A stretch of DNA of 64,000 nt, from the NCBI GenBank assembly GCA_022644775.1, contig JALCHN010000001.1:213063-277062 (forward strand), written 5' to 3'. Origin of the DNA: Eggerthellaceae bacterium (lineage in GTDB: Bacteria > Actinomycetota > Coriobacteriia > Coriobacteriales > Eggerthellaceae). How positions within the stretch are numbered: position 1 is the stretch's first letter; each line of letters opens with the position of its first letter. The translations under genes and the position numbers were made by a program. This document shows positions 18,064 to 26,582 of this stretch, in pieces. The notes beneath the pieces were generated by a model. It did not search any database and was not told where the DNA came from. It saw only the letters and a list, made by a program, of their open reading frames with translations.

Positions 18064-21000
18064 TTTCCTGCCGCCTTTCGAACATGCCCGTCACCGATTG
18101 ATCGATGAAAGCTGTTTGCTTGCCTGAACTCAATTCCTTACTGAAAGTTAACTGGATTTTCCCAGCAAATGAAGGGCCGTTAATCAACTTTAGATTGGCA
18201 ACATTCTTCTGAGCATTTACTAGATTCAGAATTTCATGAATTATTTGCTGCTTGTCGCCTTCGCACAAGGAATAGAACGCATTAGCTCGTTCCACGATTC
18301 TCAACAGACCTTCCTGCCTTGTTGCATACGTGTGGAGGAAACGCAACAACACCTCGAACGCCTCGTCCAAAACGGATCCATATCCCGTAGGATCATCAGC
18401 TTCAATCGCTTCAGCCTCGGCAAGGCTAAAGCACGGCTCAATCGCGTTACGTACTTCCTTATTGCCGCGAATGTAGAAGCGCTCTCCGTCAATTTCTATC
18501 AGCTGGTCCTGAAGAATCTTCTTTCGCACAATCGATTCAAATGTAAGGCCCTCGTCTCTCGCAAGCTGCTCGGCATACCCCGACAGCGAGAGCTTGCCGC
18601 GCTTAATACGGGAAACAACAGAAACGGGAGCCCCCGCATAACGCAGCACGCTTCCCTTGGGACCCGTTGCTTTGTACACGAAGAAATAGGCGTTCTTTAA
18701 ACTCGAATAGCCTCCATACCGAGCGGGGTCAAGACCGCCCTTCAGGGGAATTGTCGGCTTAGTCCTCCCGCTTTTCGGTGAATAGATCGTCGCGTCCCAG
18801 AAAGGTCCCGTTTCCTCACTCGGCATCCGCGAGATGAAGCACTGGCGATAGTTCATGAACTTCTTGATGCGCGCAACTTCCGCATCTGCATCCCACGTAT
18901 CGCGGAAAATCTCACCGGTCTCTTTACTGAATCCGGACGTGAGGAAGCTCTGCACGATGAACGAAGCATCTTCGGGAAGGCGCTTGGTCTTTGCGTACCG
19001 CTCTGCCTGTTCGCGAATGTACTTTCGAATCACATGCTGAAGCGCCACCGGGTTATCGAACACGATGCTATGCCTCAGCTCGATGAAGCGGCCCATCTCT
19101 TCTGCAAGATACGCATCGTGCGCATGATGGAAGTCATTGGCGATACGGGATTTAACCAACCCACGACGTACGCGCAGCTGATGGGACAGGCTCGCCTTAA
19201 TCGACCGCACGTTGGTTTCTGGATAACGTTCCTGCAGCATCGTGCGCACGAACTTAACTACTTGGCTCGTTTCAACGATTTGCCGATTAATAAAGCCCTT
19301 CATCTGCGCGTTGGAAATAGTGCCGCGCATAAGATTGTTGAACTTTTTCCTTCCCATCAATCCAGCTTCGTATAGAGCCCGCCACGTGGGACTCATCTTT
19401 CTGCGAATTGATTCACTGAGCAATAGGGAGTCTGTTTTCCGCTGATTCTCTTCAGCTAGGACAAGCGCCTTGTTCTCGAAGCTATCGTCCTTCGTATAGG
19501 ACTGCGGAATAATATGGTCCACTTGGTAGGTCGAAAGCTTCCTGATATCAAGCGGCGCACCAGAATAGAGCGATTTACCGTTCTGCATGAAGTAGAGAAC
19601 GAGGCGTTCGTTATTGAATTCTGCAGACGACCGGCTCGCGAGCTCTTTCTTCACGCTTGCGTCCGCTTCGGCACCAAGTTTCTTCAGAGCTTCTTTTAAA
19701 GCGTCATAACGTTTTTTCGTTCGCTGGCCGCGCTTCTTTACGTCGTCGTCTCGCGTCGTTTCAATGTAAATGTTTGCCGGCGCGCATCCCGTAATCGAAA
19801 CGATTTCATCAACGATTTTCAGCGCTTGGTTAACGCTCCTGCGCAGAGCGGGAGAACCGGGCATCTCATCAATGCCTAGCTCCCCATGGGATTCCAGCCA
19901 TTCTTTGTTCGCTTGATCAATCGCTTTCTCAAACCCCAAATTTTCATCGCGAAGCACTTCCATGAGCACCATCGCTTGGCCGGGATGCACGTTGTTGGGG
20001 TCCCCTTCCTCGAGAATGTCCATAATGGACTTCGCGCCGTTATCAGTAGGAACCGTTATGCCGGTAAGGAGCCTCTTCGATAGACGACCCCACCCGGTAA
20101 AGCGCTTCTTGCATATCTGCTTAATTTGAGCGGGCGACAGCACGTCCCCGTAATGACGTTGAATCTCTTCCTTCAAAATGTCGCGATCTTCGAAGAGTGT
20201 GTTCCACAGGATAAGGGTCTCGACCATGTCCAGCGTCTGGGCATCGAAATCTTCTGCACCGAGCACCTTTTTGAAGAAGAGGTACGAACCAGGCTTAGAC
20301 TCGAACCCCGTCTCCCCTTGGCCACCCTTCACATGGGCATGCAGCGCGATATTCTCGCTCCTAAGCCACTGCTCTACTTTCTTGTAAGATACCGACCCCC
20401 GCGTAAACAGCTCATCGAAGATGCGCACCCGAAGATCATAGGAGAAACGATGCCAGTCATCGCCATCCTGAGTCCATCGCGCCCCGTTCAACTCGTTCAA
20501 CACGCAGAACTTTTCGTACAGAAGCGAAGCGCGCGGCAGAACAGGCTCGCCCTGGAGATACGTGCACGTACCCGTCATGCGCTGAATGAACGCAGCCGCA
20601 CTCGCATGCTTGTCGATGACCTCTTCCCAGTTCCACGGTCGAATGGGTACATTCTCTTTGCCAGGATTGCGCACGGACCAGGCAAATCTGGTCTGACCAT
20701 TTGCAACTGCCGCGTTCTTCTGCGTCAAGGGCCCCACATAATAGGGAATTCTGAATGTAACGAGAGACTCTATTTTCTTCTCGTGTTCTTTGAGGAAGGG
20801 ATAATACCTGCCCTGGTTGGCGATGATCGCCTTCATCTCTTCAAGATGAAGCTGGAAGGGAATGCTGCCGTTATCGCTTGTTTTCAGGCGACGGAGGAAC
20901 GTCTGGTCGTCGAAACGCGTCATCATCTTGACGTATCGTTCGTCCGATTCGGCACCCGTGCCCTTGAAGAGATTCTTCACTTGAGCTGCAAAGTCGTCGT

Positions 21001-22156
21001 AGGAAAGTTTGGTGGTGCCCAAATTGTAGAGCGTGTAGCCCTTGGCCTTCGATGGGTCATAGTCTTTCGATAAGGCGCCTTCATAGTGCGGCCCGCGGAA
21101 AAACTCGTCGTAACGAGCGGGCGCATACTGTCGGACCAGTCTTTTGAGCATGCGCAAATCTTTGCCGTATTGCTCGTATTCGTTGACCTTGCAGTACGAA
21201 ATCGTACGCCCGTCGCCCCCTTTCAGGATGCCCTGAAGGACAAAGGAAGAGTACGCCGCCAGCAAAGAATCGAAGAGCTCGATGCCCTCATCGGGAACCG
21301 AGTTGCGAAATTCCTCGACGGCAGCATCGTTCGAGAGATCGAAACTCGGATCGTCGGTCTCAAGGGCAAAGACCTTCTTCAAGTCGGCTTTATACCCGAG
21401 AACCGCACTAATGACCTGTTTCGCAATACGCTTATGGGCGGCATCTGTTTCGAGCCCGAGAAACGGAATCGCCTCATCACGCATGGTACCTCGGGATAAC
21501 GATGCATTTTCCAGAACGGCACGCAGTTTTGCAGGCTTTGGCTCGCAAGCGCTTTCGGGGTCGATTTCAGCCATCCATTCAGCGAGAGCATTGCAAAGAC
21601 GCTCCACCGATTCTTCCATGTTGGCGTTCTTCGCACTCAAGCGCTCGTTATCTTGATGCAGGAAATTCCCGCGCGTTTTCACGATGTTGTGGAGAGCTAG
21701 ATATACCAGTCGCAAATCTGCTTGCTCGTCGGTCTCCATGAGCCATACGCGAAGATGGTAGATTGTCGGGAACTTTTTATAGTAGTCGCGCTCGTTAAAG
21801 TTTTCGTCGTTGAACAGAGGCCAATGATACGCAGCGTACTGTGGGTCGCGATCATCGGGCCACAGTTGAGACTGGCGAAGCCGGACGAAGAATTCCGGAT
21901 CAACATCCGCCATCGGTTCCAAGAAAAACTCTTGCAAAAGGTCGAGACGTTGCCGACGTCTATCGTAGCGACGGCGCTGCCCTCGATGCACGCGTGCATC
22001 GGCTGCAGAGCCAGCGCTCGGGAACAGCCTGCTTCCCCAAGTCGGCTGTTTCTTGAAATGGTAGAGCTCCCCATTTTCGTCGGTGACGGCCCACCCCACC
22101 GAACCTGTGCCGAGGTCGAGACCGATGTTGTAGTTTTCCGCATGTCTCAGTTGCAT
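18053..22156 (-). CDS. cas9: Cas9, type II-A RNA-guided DNA endonuclease
   Basis: A 1367-aa effector, close in length to the 1368-aa S. pyogenes protein. In order: RuvC-I IGLDLGTGSVGWAV (D14); arginine-rich bridge helix about 58-76 (RGQRRRYDRRRQRLDLLQEF); recognition lobe; RuvC-II NIYIETTRDDD (E799); HNH YQVDHIIPQSYTKDDSFENK (H881, with N895 aligned to the metal-site Asn); RuvC-III FHHAHDAYLAEEM (H1011, D1014); and a C-terminal PAM-interacting domain after about 1100. All nuclease residues are present, so both strands should be cut. The ATG lacks a strong ribosome site. Its start codon touches the -35 box of the divergent tracrRNA promoter. Base composition is lower in GC than the flanking housekeeping genes, which suggests acquisition by transfer. 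PAM specificity cannot be read from sequence. Confidence 0.99.
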   Translation of the reverse strand: MQLRHAENYNIGLDLGTGSVGWAVTDENGELYHFKKQPTWGSRLFPSAGSAADARVHRGQRRRYDRRRQRLDLLQEFFLEPMADVDPEFFVRLRQSQLWPDDRDPQYAAYHWPLFNDENFNERDYYKKFPTIYHLRVWLMETDEQADLRLVYLALHNIVKTRGNFLHQDNERLSAKNANMEESVERLCNALAEWMAEIDPESACEPKPAKLRAVLENASLSRGTMRDEAIPFLGLETDAAHKRIAKQVISAVLGYKADLKKVFALETDDPSFDLSNDAAVEEFRNSVPDEGIELFDSLLAAYSSFVLQGILKGGDGRTISYCKVNEYEQYGKDLRMLKRLVRQYAPARYDEFFRGPHYEGALSKDYDPSKAKGYTLYNLGTTKLSYDDFAAQVKNLFKGTGAESDERYVKMMTRFDDQTFLRRLKTSDNGSIPFQLHLEEMKAIIANQGRYYPFLKEHEKKIESLVTFRIPYYVGPLTQKNAAVANGQTRFAWSVRNPGKENVPIRPWNWEEVIDKHASAAAFIQRMTGTCTYLQGEPVLPRASLLYEKFCVLNELNGARWTQDGDDWHRFSYDLRVRIFDELFTRGSVSYKKVEQWLRSENIALHAHVKGGQGETGFESKPGSYLFFKKVLGAEDFDAQTLDMVETLILWNTLFEDRDILKEEIQRHYGDVLSPAQIKQICKKRFTGWGRLSKRLLTGITVPTDNGAKSIMDILEEGDPNNVHPGQAMVLMEVLRDENLGFEKAIDQANKEWLESHGELGIDEMPGSPALRRSVNQALKIVDEIVSITGCAPANIYIETTRDDDVKKRGQRTKKRYDALKEALKKLGAEADASVKKELASRSSAEFNNERLVLYFMQNGKSLYSGAPLDIRKLSTYQVDHIIPQSYTKDDSFENKALVLAEENQRKTDSLLLSESIRRKMSPTWRALYEAGLMGRKKFNNLMRGTISNAQMKGFINRQIVETSQVVKFVRTMLQERYPETNVRSIKASLSHQLRVRRGLVKSRIANDFHHAHDAYLAEEMGRFIELRHSIVFDNPVALQHVIRKYIREQAERYAKTKRLPEDASFIVQSFLTSGFSKETGEIFRDTWDADAEVARIKKFMNYRQCFISRMPSEETGPFWDATIYSPKSGRTKPTIPLKGGLDPARYGGYSSLKNAYFFVYKATGPKGSVLRYAGAPVSVVSRIKRGKLSLSGYAEQLARDEGLTFESIVRKKILQDQLIEIDGERFYIRGNKEVRNAIEPCFSLAEAEAIEADDPTGYGSVLDEAFEVLLRFLHTYATRQEGLLRIVERANAFYSLCEGDKQQIIHEILNLVNAQKNVANLKLINGPSFAGKIQLTFSKELSSGKQTAFIDQSVTGMFERRQEIGL

Positions 22157-22185
22157 TGAATCGTCCCATCCATCCGTGCTACACT
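22156..22185 (+). promoter_or_regulatory. Promoter of tracrRNA
   Basis: TTGAAT (22156-22161) and TACACT (22180-22185) are separated by 18 bp. They place the transcription start near 22192, exactly at the beginning of the anti-repeat. The -35 box shares its first base with the cas9 start codon on the other strand. Confidence 0.65.
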
Positions 22186-22191
22186 GACACT

Positions 22192-22316
22192 GTCTTGATA
22201 CCAGTCAGGACAACACTGCGAGTCAAAATAACGGCTTAGCCTTGAATGTCCGATTACGGACGCCACGTAGGTGGCAATTTTTTGACTTGCCAAAGAGCCC
22301 TTCGGGGCTCTTTTTC
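22192..22316 (+). ncRNA. tracrRNA, divergent from cas9
   Basis: The segment 22193-22230 (tcttgataccagtcagg..acactgc..gtcaaaa) matches the plus strand of the CRISPR repeat with small gaps, so it can pair with crRNA repeats. Downstream come the pieces expected of a type II-A tracrRNA: a nexus-like mini-hairpin GGCTTAGCC (22233-22241), a stem GTCCG-atta-CGGAC (22248-22261), a stem GCCAC-gtag-GTGGC (22262-22275) followed by a T-run, and a final strong terminator AAAGAGCCC-ttcg-GGGCTCTTT (22292-22313) with T5. The RNA may end at the first T-run (about 95 nt) or at the second (about 125 nt). RNase III would process the duplex with pre-crRNA. Confidence 0.88.
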
Positions 22317-22456
22317 TTTGCCCTTCCCTTGCACCAATTCTAGCTAATCTTTGCTGTCACCTGCGCATTTGGAGCAGGTCGTAGCATTTTGCCAGGCGAC
22401 TGGCGTACTACGCGAAACAGAAAAGCTATTAGCGTTCAGTATGCACCATTTTCGGC

Positions 22457-22500
22457 TTTTACGTGTTCCATTATTGCGTTGTGTTAGACCACTTTGGATA
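22457..22500 (+). repeat. Left terminal inverted repeat of the IS1595-family element
   Basis: It starts ttttacgtgttccattattg and ends gaccactttggata. It is the reverse complement, with a few mismatches, of 24283-24326. Confidence 0.9.
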
Positions 22501-22574
22501 AGTGTCCTGCACGCAGTACACGCGACGGGGCCCCGGTTGCGACAATTCCATCATCAGGAGAGATGGAGGTTGCA

Positions 22575-23657
22575 ATGGAAGACGTGCTCACCCAGCTGAC
22601 GAGGCAGTTCCTCCCGCAGATGACGGCTGCCGAGAAGAGCAGGGTCCTGAGATCGCTCAAGGCGCTGATAGACGCGGAGCTTTTCGAACTCGCGGCAAGC
22701 GAGGGGGCGGAAGACGATCCCGACAGAGCCTGCCCCTGGTGCGGCTCCCCGCATTACGTGAAGAGGGGGCGAGACGGGCGCGGCCGTCAGCGGTTCCTCT
22801 GCCGAGGGTGCGCCAGGACCTTCACCGACGCCACCATGCGCATCTTCTCCACCACCAAGCTCGACAGGTCGGCCTGGATGAGGTTCGCGGAGTGCCACGT
22901 GGACATGCTCCCGCTGCGCGAGTCGGCGGAAAAGTGCGGCGTGTGCCTCAAGACGGCGTTCTTCATGCGCCACAGGCTGCTCGAGGCCATGGCCAAGCGC
23001 ATGCCCGCCTTCCGCGTGGAGGCCGGCGGCGGGGCCGAGCTCGACGAGTGCTTCTTCAGGGAGAGCTTCAAGGGAAACCGCTCCAGGTCGGAGTCCGGCA
23101 TGCCCAGGAAGCCCCGCACAAGGTCGCAGGGAACCGACGGGCACGAGAAGATATGCGTGCTCACCGGCATCAACGACGCCGGCGACATCTTCTACGAGAT
23201 CGCGGGGAGGGGCGGCCTCGACGAGGCGGCAGCCAGGGAGCTGCTCGCCGACAAGCTCGCGGTCGGCGCGATAATCTCGACGGACCGTGCGCACGTGTAC
23301 CGCCGCGTCCTGCCCGCCCTCGGCGTCGGCGCGCACATCGCCAGCAAGAGGGAGGAGCACGCCATCAACAGGGTGAACAGCCTCCACTCCCAGATGAGGC
23401 ACTTCATCGGCAGGTTCCGGGGTGTCTCCACGAGACGCCTCGAGAACTACCTCGCCTGGTTCAAGTGGACATGGTGCTTCAAGGTCCGCAGGAGCGCGGA
23501 CGAGCTCGCCGAGCTCATAGTGAGGCAGGCAGCCCGCGGCACGTACGAGAAGACCTGGCGCCAGTACAAGGTGACCCCCTATCCGTTCTACGAGTACTGG
23601 ATCAAGCAGGCGAAATGGGACTCGCGTGCGCGGAGGGCCATATACGGCGTGGCGTGA
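22575..23657 (+). CDS. IS1595-family transposase (zinc ribbon + ISXO2-like domain)
   Basis: A 360-aa transposase. Residues 53-79 form an N-terminal zinc ribbon (CPWC at 53-56, CRGC at 76-79) used to bind DNA. The catalytic ISXO2/DDE-like domain then follows, with AELDECFFRESFKG, AIISTDRAHVYRRVL and HAINRVNSLHSQMRHFIGRF followed by LENYLAWFKWTW. The start is placed at 22575 because a GGAGGT site stands six bases before it; an in-frame ATG at 22563 has poorer spacing. The gene looks intact. Its codon usage (AGG/ATA-containing) differs from the neighbouring chromosomal genes, in line with horizontal arrival. Confidence 0.93.
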   Translation: MEDVLTQLTRQFLPQMTAAEKSRVLRSLKALIDAELFELAASEGAEDDPDRACPWCGSPHYVKRGRDGRGRQRFLCRGCARTFTDATMRIFSTTKLDRSAWMRFAECHVDMLPLRESAEKCGVCLKTAFFMRHRLLEAMAKRMPAFRVEAGGGAELDECFFRESFKGNRSRSESGMPRKPRTRSQGTDGHEKICVLTGINDAGDIFYEIAGRGGLDEAAARELLADKLAVGAIISTDRAHVYRRVLPALGVGAHIASKREEHAINRVNSLHSQMRHFIGRFRGVSTRRLENYLAWFKWTWCFKVRRSADELAELIVRQAARGTYEKTWRQYKVTPYPFYEYWIKQAKWDSRARRAIYGVA

Positions 23658-23728
23658 TGTCCAGGGCGGTCTGGCGCAGCGCATCTGCGGCAAGCGCTGA
23701 AGTCGTGCCCCGATGCAAATAGCAACAG

Positions 23729-24223
23729 CTAGCGATATTCTTCGGGAACGTCGAAACCGTACTCACGGCATAGGAGCATGACATCGTGGGCGTCGTGCTC
23801 GTCATGCTGATAGCCCAAGTGAAACAACAGCTGGCTTTCGGGGTCGATGCACGACACCTCCACCTCGCCGATGCGCCCCCTCCCCGAAAAGACCTCCCCG
23901 GGAAAACGATCTCCCTGATACAGAATATCGCCATTCTCGGCGAAATCGAAGCAATGCAGGTCGACGATGCGCCCCGCCTCGTCTTGCCACACCGTGTGAT
24001 CTTCGGTGGTGAAAGATGCAGCCACCTCGGAAAACCCCTCATCAGCAATTAGATCCACGAACCTTTGGTAATCCCCGCGCTGAACGAACAGGTCGATGTC
24101 GTTATGAGCCCTGGTCTCACGCCCGACAAGCGCATCGACGCCCCAGCCGCCATCAAGGTATACGCCAATGCCCGCACCTGCGGAAAGGCCGATTATCCAA
24201 CACGCATCATCCTTGGTGACCAT
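23729..24223 (-). CDS. Lincosamide nucleotidyltransferase-like protein (Lnu/ANT superfamily)
   Basis: A 164-aa nucleotidyltransferase, the same size class as Lnu(A)/Lnu(C)/Lnu(P) (about 160-165 aa). These enzymes inactivate lincomycin and clindamycin by transferring AMP from ATP. The fold's signature is present: DGGWGVDALVGRETRAHNDI with the metal aspartates D42 and D44, and the third acidic residue D88 in RIVDLHCF. The C-terminal pattern VSCIDPESQLLFHLGYQHDE, then DAHDVMLLCREYGFDVPEEY, also fits. ATG with an AAGGAG site at good spacing. It is the passenger of the surrounding IS1595-family element, converging with the transposase. An aminoglycoside or other small-molecule substrate cannot be excluded from sequence alone. 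Confidence 0.82.
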   Translation of the reverse strand: MVTKDDACWIIGLSAGAGIGVYLDGGWGVDALVGRETRAHNDIDLFVQRGDYQRFVDLIADEGFSEVAASFTTEDHTVWQDEAGRIVDLHCFDFAENGDILYQGDRFPGEVFSGRGRIGEVEVSCIDPESQLLFHLGYQHDEHDAHDVMLLCREYGFDVPEEYR

Positions 24224-24282
24224 AGGAGCTCCTTCGCTTTCGCCTGCTATCTAAGCAAGAAAGATTATAGGAAAAGTCCCAG

Positions 24283-24326
24283 TATCCAAAGCGGTCTAAC
24301 ACAACGCATTATTGGGACACGTAAAA
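24283..24326 (+). repeat. Right terminal inverted repeat of the IS1595-family element
   Basis: It reads tatccaaagcggtctaacac... and ends gggacacgtaaaa. It is the inverse of 22457-22500. Confidence 0.9.
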
Positions 24327-24539
24327 TCTTGTAGAAGCATAAGATGGATAGTTTGTCTCGAAAATTCCGTGCAATGGAGCAGCATGCAACAGTTTGAGAT
24401 TCAGCTATCCCGTATGCATGCCTACTGTCAAGACGAACTTGCATAAAGGAACCTCGTCTGTGTCAAGGGAACTGTCCTGGCACTGCTCATCCTGCAAGGA
24501 AATTGCGGGCCGAACTGAAAACAGAGATTCGAAAACTCG

Positions 24540-24868
24540 TTTCGCAGGGTTGTTGCACGCGAAATCTGGCGGGACCGTGCGCGTTGAGCGGAATCGTGCA
24601 AGGACCGTGCGAAACGAGCGGAAATCCCCTGTTCGGCCTGCATATTCCGTGCACTTTGAGCAGATGGCCCCGGTTTCGGGGCTCTCTCTCGAAATCGTGT
24701 GCAGCGGGCATGCGAAACGAGCAAGAAACTGCAGCAGCCGTGCGAAACGAGCAGCCGATTGCAACGATCGTGCATTACGAGCGTGCGAACTGCGGCAGCC
24801 CTGCGAAACGAGCAGCGACCGCGCAACAACCCTGCGAAAAGAGCAGCGACCGCGACGCACGTGCAAAA
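24540..24868. repeat. Degenerate tandem repeat, period 30-31 bp; no gene
   Basis: The word tgcgaaacgagcag or close variants starts at 24577, 24608, 24711, 24741, 24771, 24802 and 24833, a period of 30-31 bp with about 15 bp of variable sequence between copies. Reading frames through it give only low-complexity arginine/serine-rich products on both strands, so I do not call a gene. The stretch 24327-24540, between the transposon end and these repeats, shows related words (ttccgtgcaatggagcag) but nothing else recognisable. Confidence 0.7.
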
Positions 24869-24870
24869 TG

Positions 24871-24894
24871 AAAAAGGGGGCGCACGGGCCCCCT
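24871..24894 (-). terminator. Terminator after moaC
   Basis: On the minus strand AGGGGGC...GCCCCCT forms a stem followed by TTTTTCATTTT, 30 bp after the moaC stop. A second inverted repeat (gagtcaaag / ctttgactc) lies between it and the stop codon. Confidence 0.85.
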
Positions 24895-24924
24895 AGCGAG
24901 TCAAAGAGATGTGACCCCTTTGAC

Positions 24925-25428
24925 TCATTTGCGCTCCCACAGGCCGGTCTTGCCGCCGTCCTTCTTCAGCAGGCGAACCTCGCCGATTTCCATGCCGCGG
25001 TCGACCGCCTTGCACATGTCGTAGATCGTCAAACACGCCACGCTCGCCGCGGTGAGCGCCTCCATTTCAATACCGGTCTTGCCCGTCACGCCGAAGGTCG
25101 TCGTCACGTGAATGCCGCACTTCCCGTCCGCGCGCTCCCCTTCGTACACCGGCTCGCATTCCACCTTCGACTTGGTGATGAGCAGCGGATGGCACATGGG
25201 GATGATCGAGCTCGTCTGCTTGCCCGCCATGATGCCGGCCACGCGCGCGCAGGCGAGCACGTCGCCCTTGGCCGCCTTGCCCTCCACGATGAGCGCGAGC
25301 GTTTCGGGATGCATGGCGATGAAGCCTTCGGCTACCGCGATGCGCTCGGTGTCGGGCTTATAGCCCACATCGACCATGCGCACCTGGCCTTTGGAATCGA
25401 TATGCGTCAACTGCTTTTCGTCGGACAT
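24925..25428 (-). CDS. moaC: MoaC, cyclic pyranopterin monophosphate synthase
   Basis: MoaC converts the MoaA product into cyclic pyranopterin monophosphate, the first stable intermediate of molybdopterin. The 167-aa protein shows the family patterns [39 protein letters not shown] (written here with its C/A upstream variation), [33 protein letters not shown] and [20 protein letters not shown]. The conserved KAVDRG active-site segment is complete. It is the last gene of the mod-moa cluster, about 100 bp behind moaA, and is followed by a strong terminator. Confidence 0.97.
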   Translation of the reverse strand: MSDEKQLTHIDSKGQVRMVDVGYKPDTERIAVAEGFIAMHPETLALIVEGKAAKGDVLACARVAGIMAGKQTSSIIPMCHPLLITKSKVECEPVYEGERADGKCGIHVTTTFGVTGKTGIEMEALTAASVACLTIYDMCKAVDRGMEIGEVRLLKKDGGKTGLWERK

Positions 25429-25524
25429 TGCCGTTCCTTCCCACTGGTGCCGTTCCGCTTGATTCGCCCGCCTCGCCTGCCGCGCGCCCGCCTGGGCGCA
25501 CGGCCGCGCCGGCCATGTGCCGCG

Positions 25525-26538
25525 CTAGCCGCCGATCGCATTCATGTTGGTGACCGTTTCGTTGGCGTGCACGGTCTCTTCGTGCTCTTCGGGCTTGGTG
25601 TGCAGCGCGCGGGAAAGCACCGTGCGCACGTCTTCGTCGGAACCGTTGCGCAGCACGCTGCGCAGGTCGAGCTCGTTGTCGCTGAACAGGCAGGGGCGCA
25701 AGCCCCCCGTGCTCGTAATGCGCAGGCGGTTGCAGTCGCCGCAGAAATGGCGCGACAGCGGCGAGATGAAGCCCACCGTGCCCAAAGCGTCCGGGAACTG
25801 GTAGTAGCGCGCCGGGCCGCCGCCCGTGGGCTTGTGCGAATCGTCGACCGGCACGAGCGGCTCGAGCCCTTCGGCCGCACAGCGATCGTTGATGGTCTGG
25901 CGGATCTCGTCGCAGGGAATCACGTCTTCGGGACCCCAGCCCGCGCCTCCGCAGCCCGCCGAATCGCCGATGGGCATGTACTCGATGAAGCGCACGTGCA
26001 GAGGCTTGTCGACCGAAAGGCGGGCGAACCGGAAGTAGTCCTGGCGCAGGCTGCGCACCGCGACCGCGTTCACCTTCACGGGGTTGAAGCCCACCGCAAG
26101 CGCCGCGTCGATGCCTTCGAGCACCTTGCGCACGTCTCCCCCGCGCGTGATTGCGCGGTAGTCGTCCGTGTCGAGCGTATCGAGCGAGACGTTCACGCGG
26201 TGCAAGCCCGCCTCGCGCAGGGCCGGCGCCATCCGCGCGAGCGCGATGCCGTTGGTGGTGAGCGACACGTCTTCGATGCCGGGCACCTGGCTCACCGCGC
26301 GCACCAGGTCGACCACGCCCTTGCGCACGAGCGGCTCGCCGCCGGTAAGGCGCACGCGGCGCACGCCCATTCGGGCGGCCACGCGCACCAAGCGCACGAT
26401 TTCGTCGTAGCGCAGGACATCGTCGTGCGAGACCTGCACGATGCCGTCGGCCGGCATGCAGTACACGCAGCGCAGGTTGCATCTATCGGTGAGAGAGATG
26501 CGAAGGTAATCGATTGTGCGACCGTGTGCGTCTTTCAT
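25525..26538 (-). CDS. moaA: MoaA, GTP 3',8-cyclase (radical SAM)
   Basis: MoaA uses two iron-sulfur clusters and S-adenosylmethionine to turn GTP into 3',8-cyclo-GTP. The 337-aa protein begins MKDAHGRTIDYLRISLTDRC and has the radical-SAM motif CNLRCVYCMP. It also has VRLTGGEPLVRKGV and a C-terminal cluster with CGDCNRLRITSTGGLRPCLF. The usual terminal GG is present as NAIGG, needed for catalysis in the family. Upstream is modC with only a 44-bp gap, so molybdate uptake and cofactor synthesis look cotranscribed. Confidence 0.97.
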   Translation of the reverse strand: MKDAHGRTIDYLRISLTDRCNLRCVYCMPADGIVQVSHDDVLRYDEIVRLVRVAARMGVRRVRLTGGEPLVRKGVVDLVRAVSQVPGIEDVSLTTNGIALARMAPALREAGLHRVNVSLDTLDTDDYRAITRGGDVRKVLEGIDAALAVGFNPVKVNAVAVRSLRQDYFRFARLSVDKPLHVRFIEYMPIGDSAGCGGAGWGPEDVIPCDEIRQTINDRCAAEGLEPLVPVDDSHKPTGGGPARYYQFPDALGTVGFISPLSRHFCGDCNRLRITSTGGLRPCLFSDNELDLRSVLRNGSDEDVRTVLSRALHTKPEEHEETVHANETVTNMNAIGG

Positions 26539-26582
26539 GCGGCAGCCCCCTTGCTTTAGCGCGCGTCTCCGCGCAGTGATGC

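Larger units (their letters stand above)
22457..24326 (+). mobile_element. IS1595-family transposable element carrying a nucleotidyltransferase passenger gene
   Basis: Two terminal inverted repeats of about 44 bp (22457-22500 and 24283-24326) enclose a plus-strand transposase and a minus-strand Lnu-like gene. The inner about 26 bp of the repeats (tgcgttgtgttagacc..ctttggata) differ at one position, while the outer 18 bp are less conserved. IS1595-family relatives in Clostridium and Streptococcus are known to carry lincosamide or aminoglycoside nucleotidyltransferase passengers, so the layout has precedent. I could not find the 8-bp target duplication expected of the family. The insertion may therefore be old, or the true ends may lie slightly inside the repeats. 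Confidence 0.88.

Noticed and set aside
22449..24334. Target-site duplication of the IS1595-family element
   Set aside because: The 8-bp sequences next to the inverted repeats (ttttcggc and tcttgtag) do not match, so no duplication is claimed.
24394..26559. A 721-codon plus-strand open frame across the repeat region, moaC and moaA
   Set aside because: It runs antisense to two certain genes and through a degenerate repeat, and has no recognisable domain.
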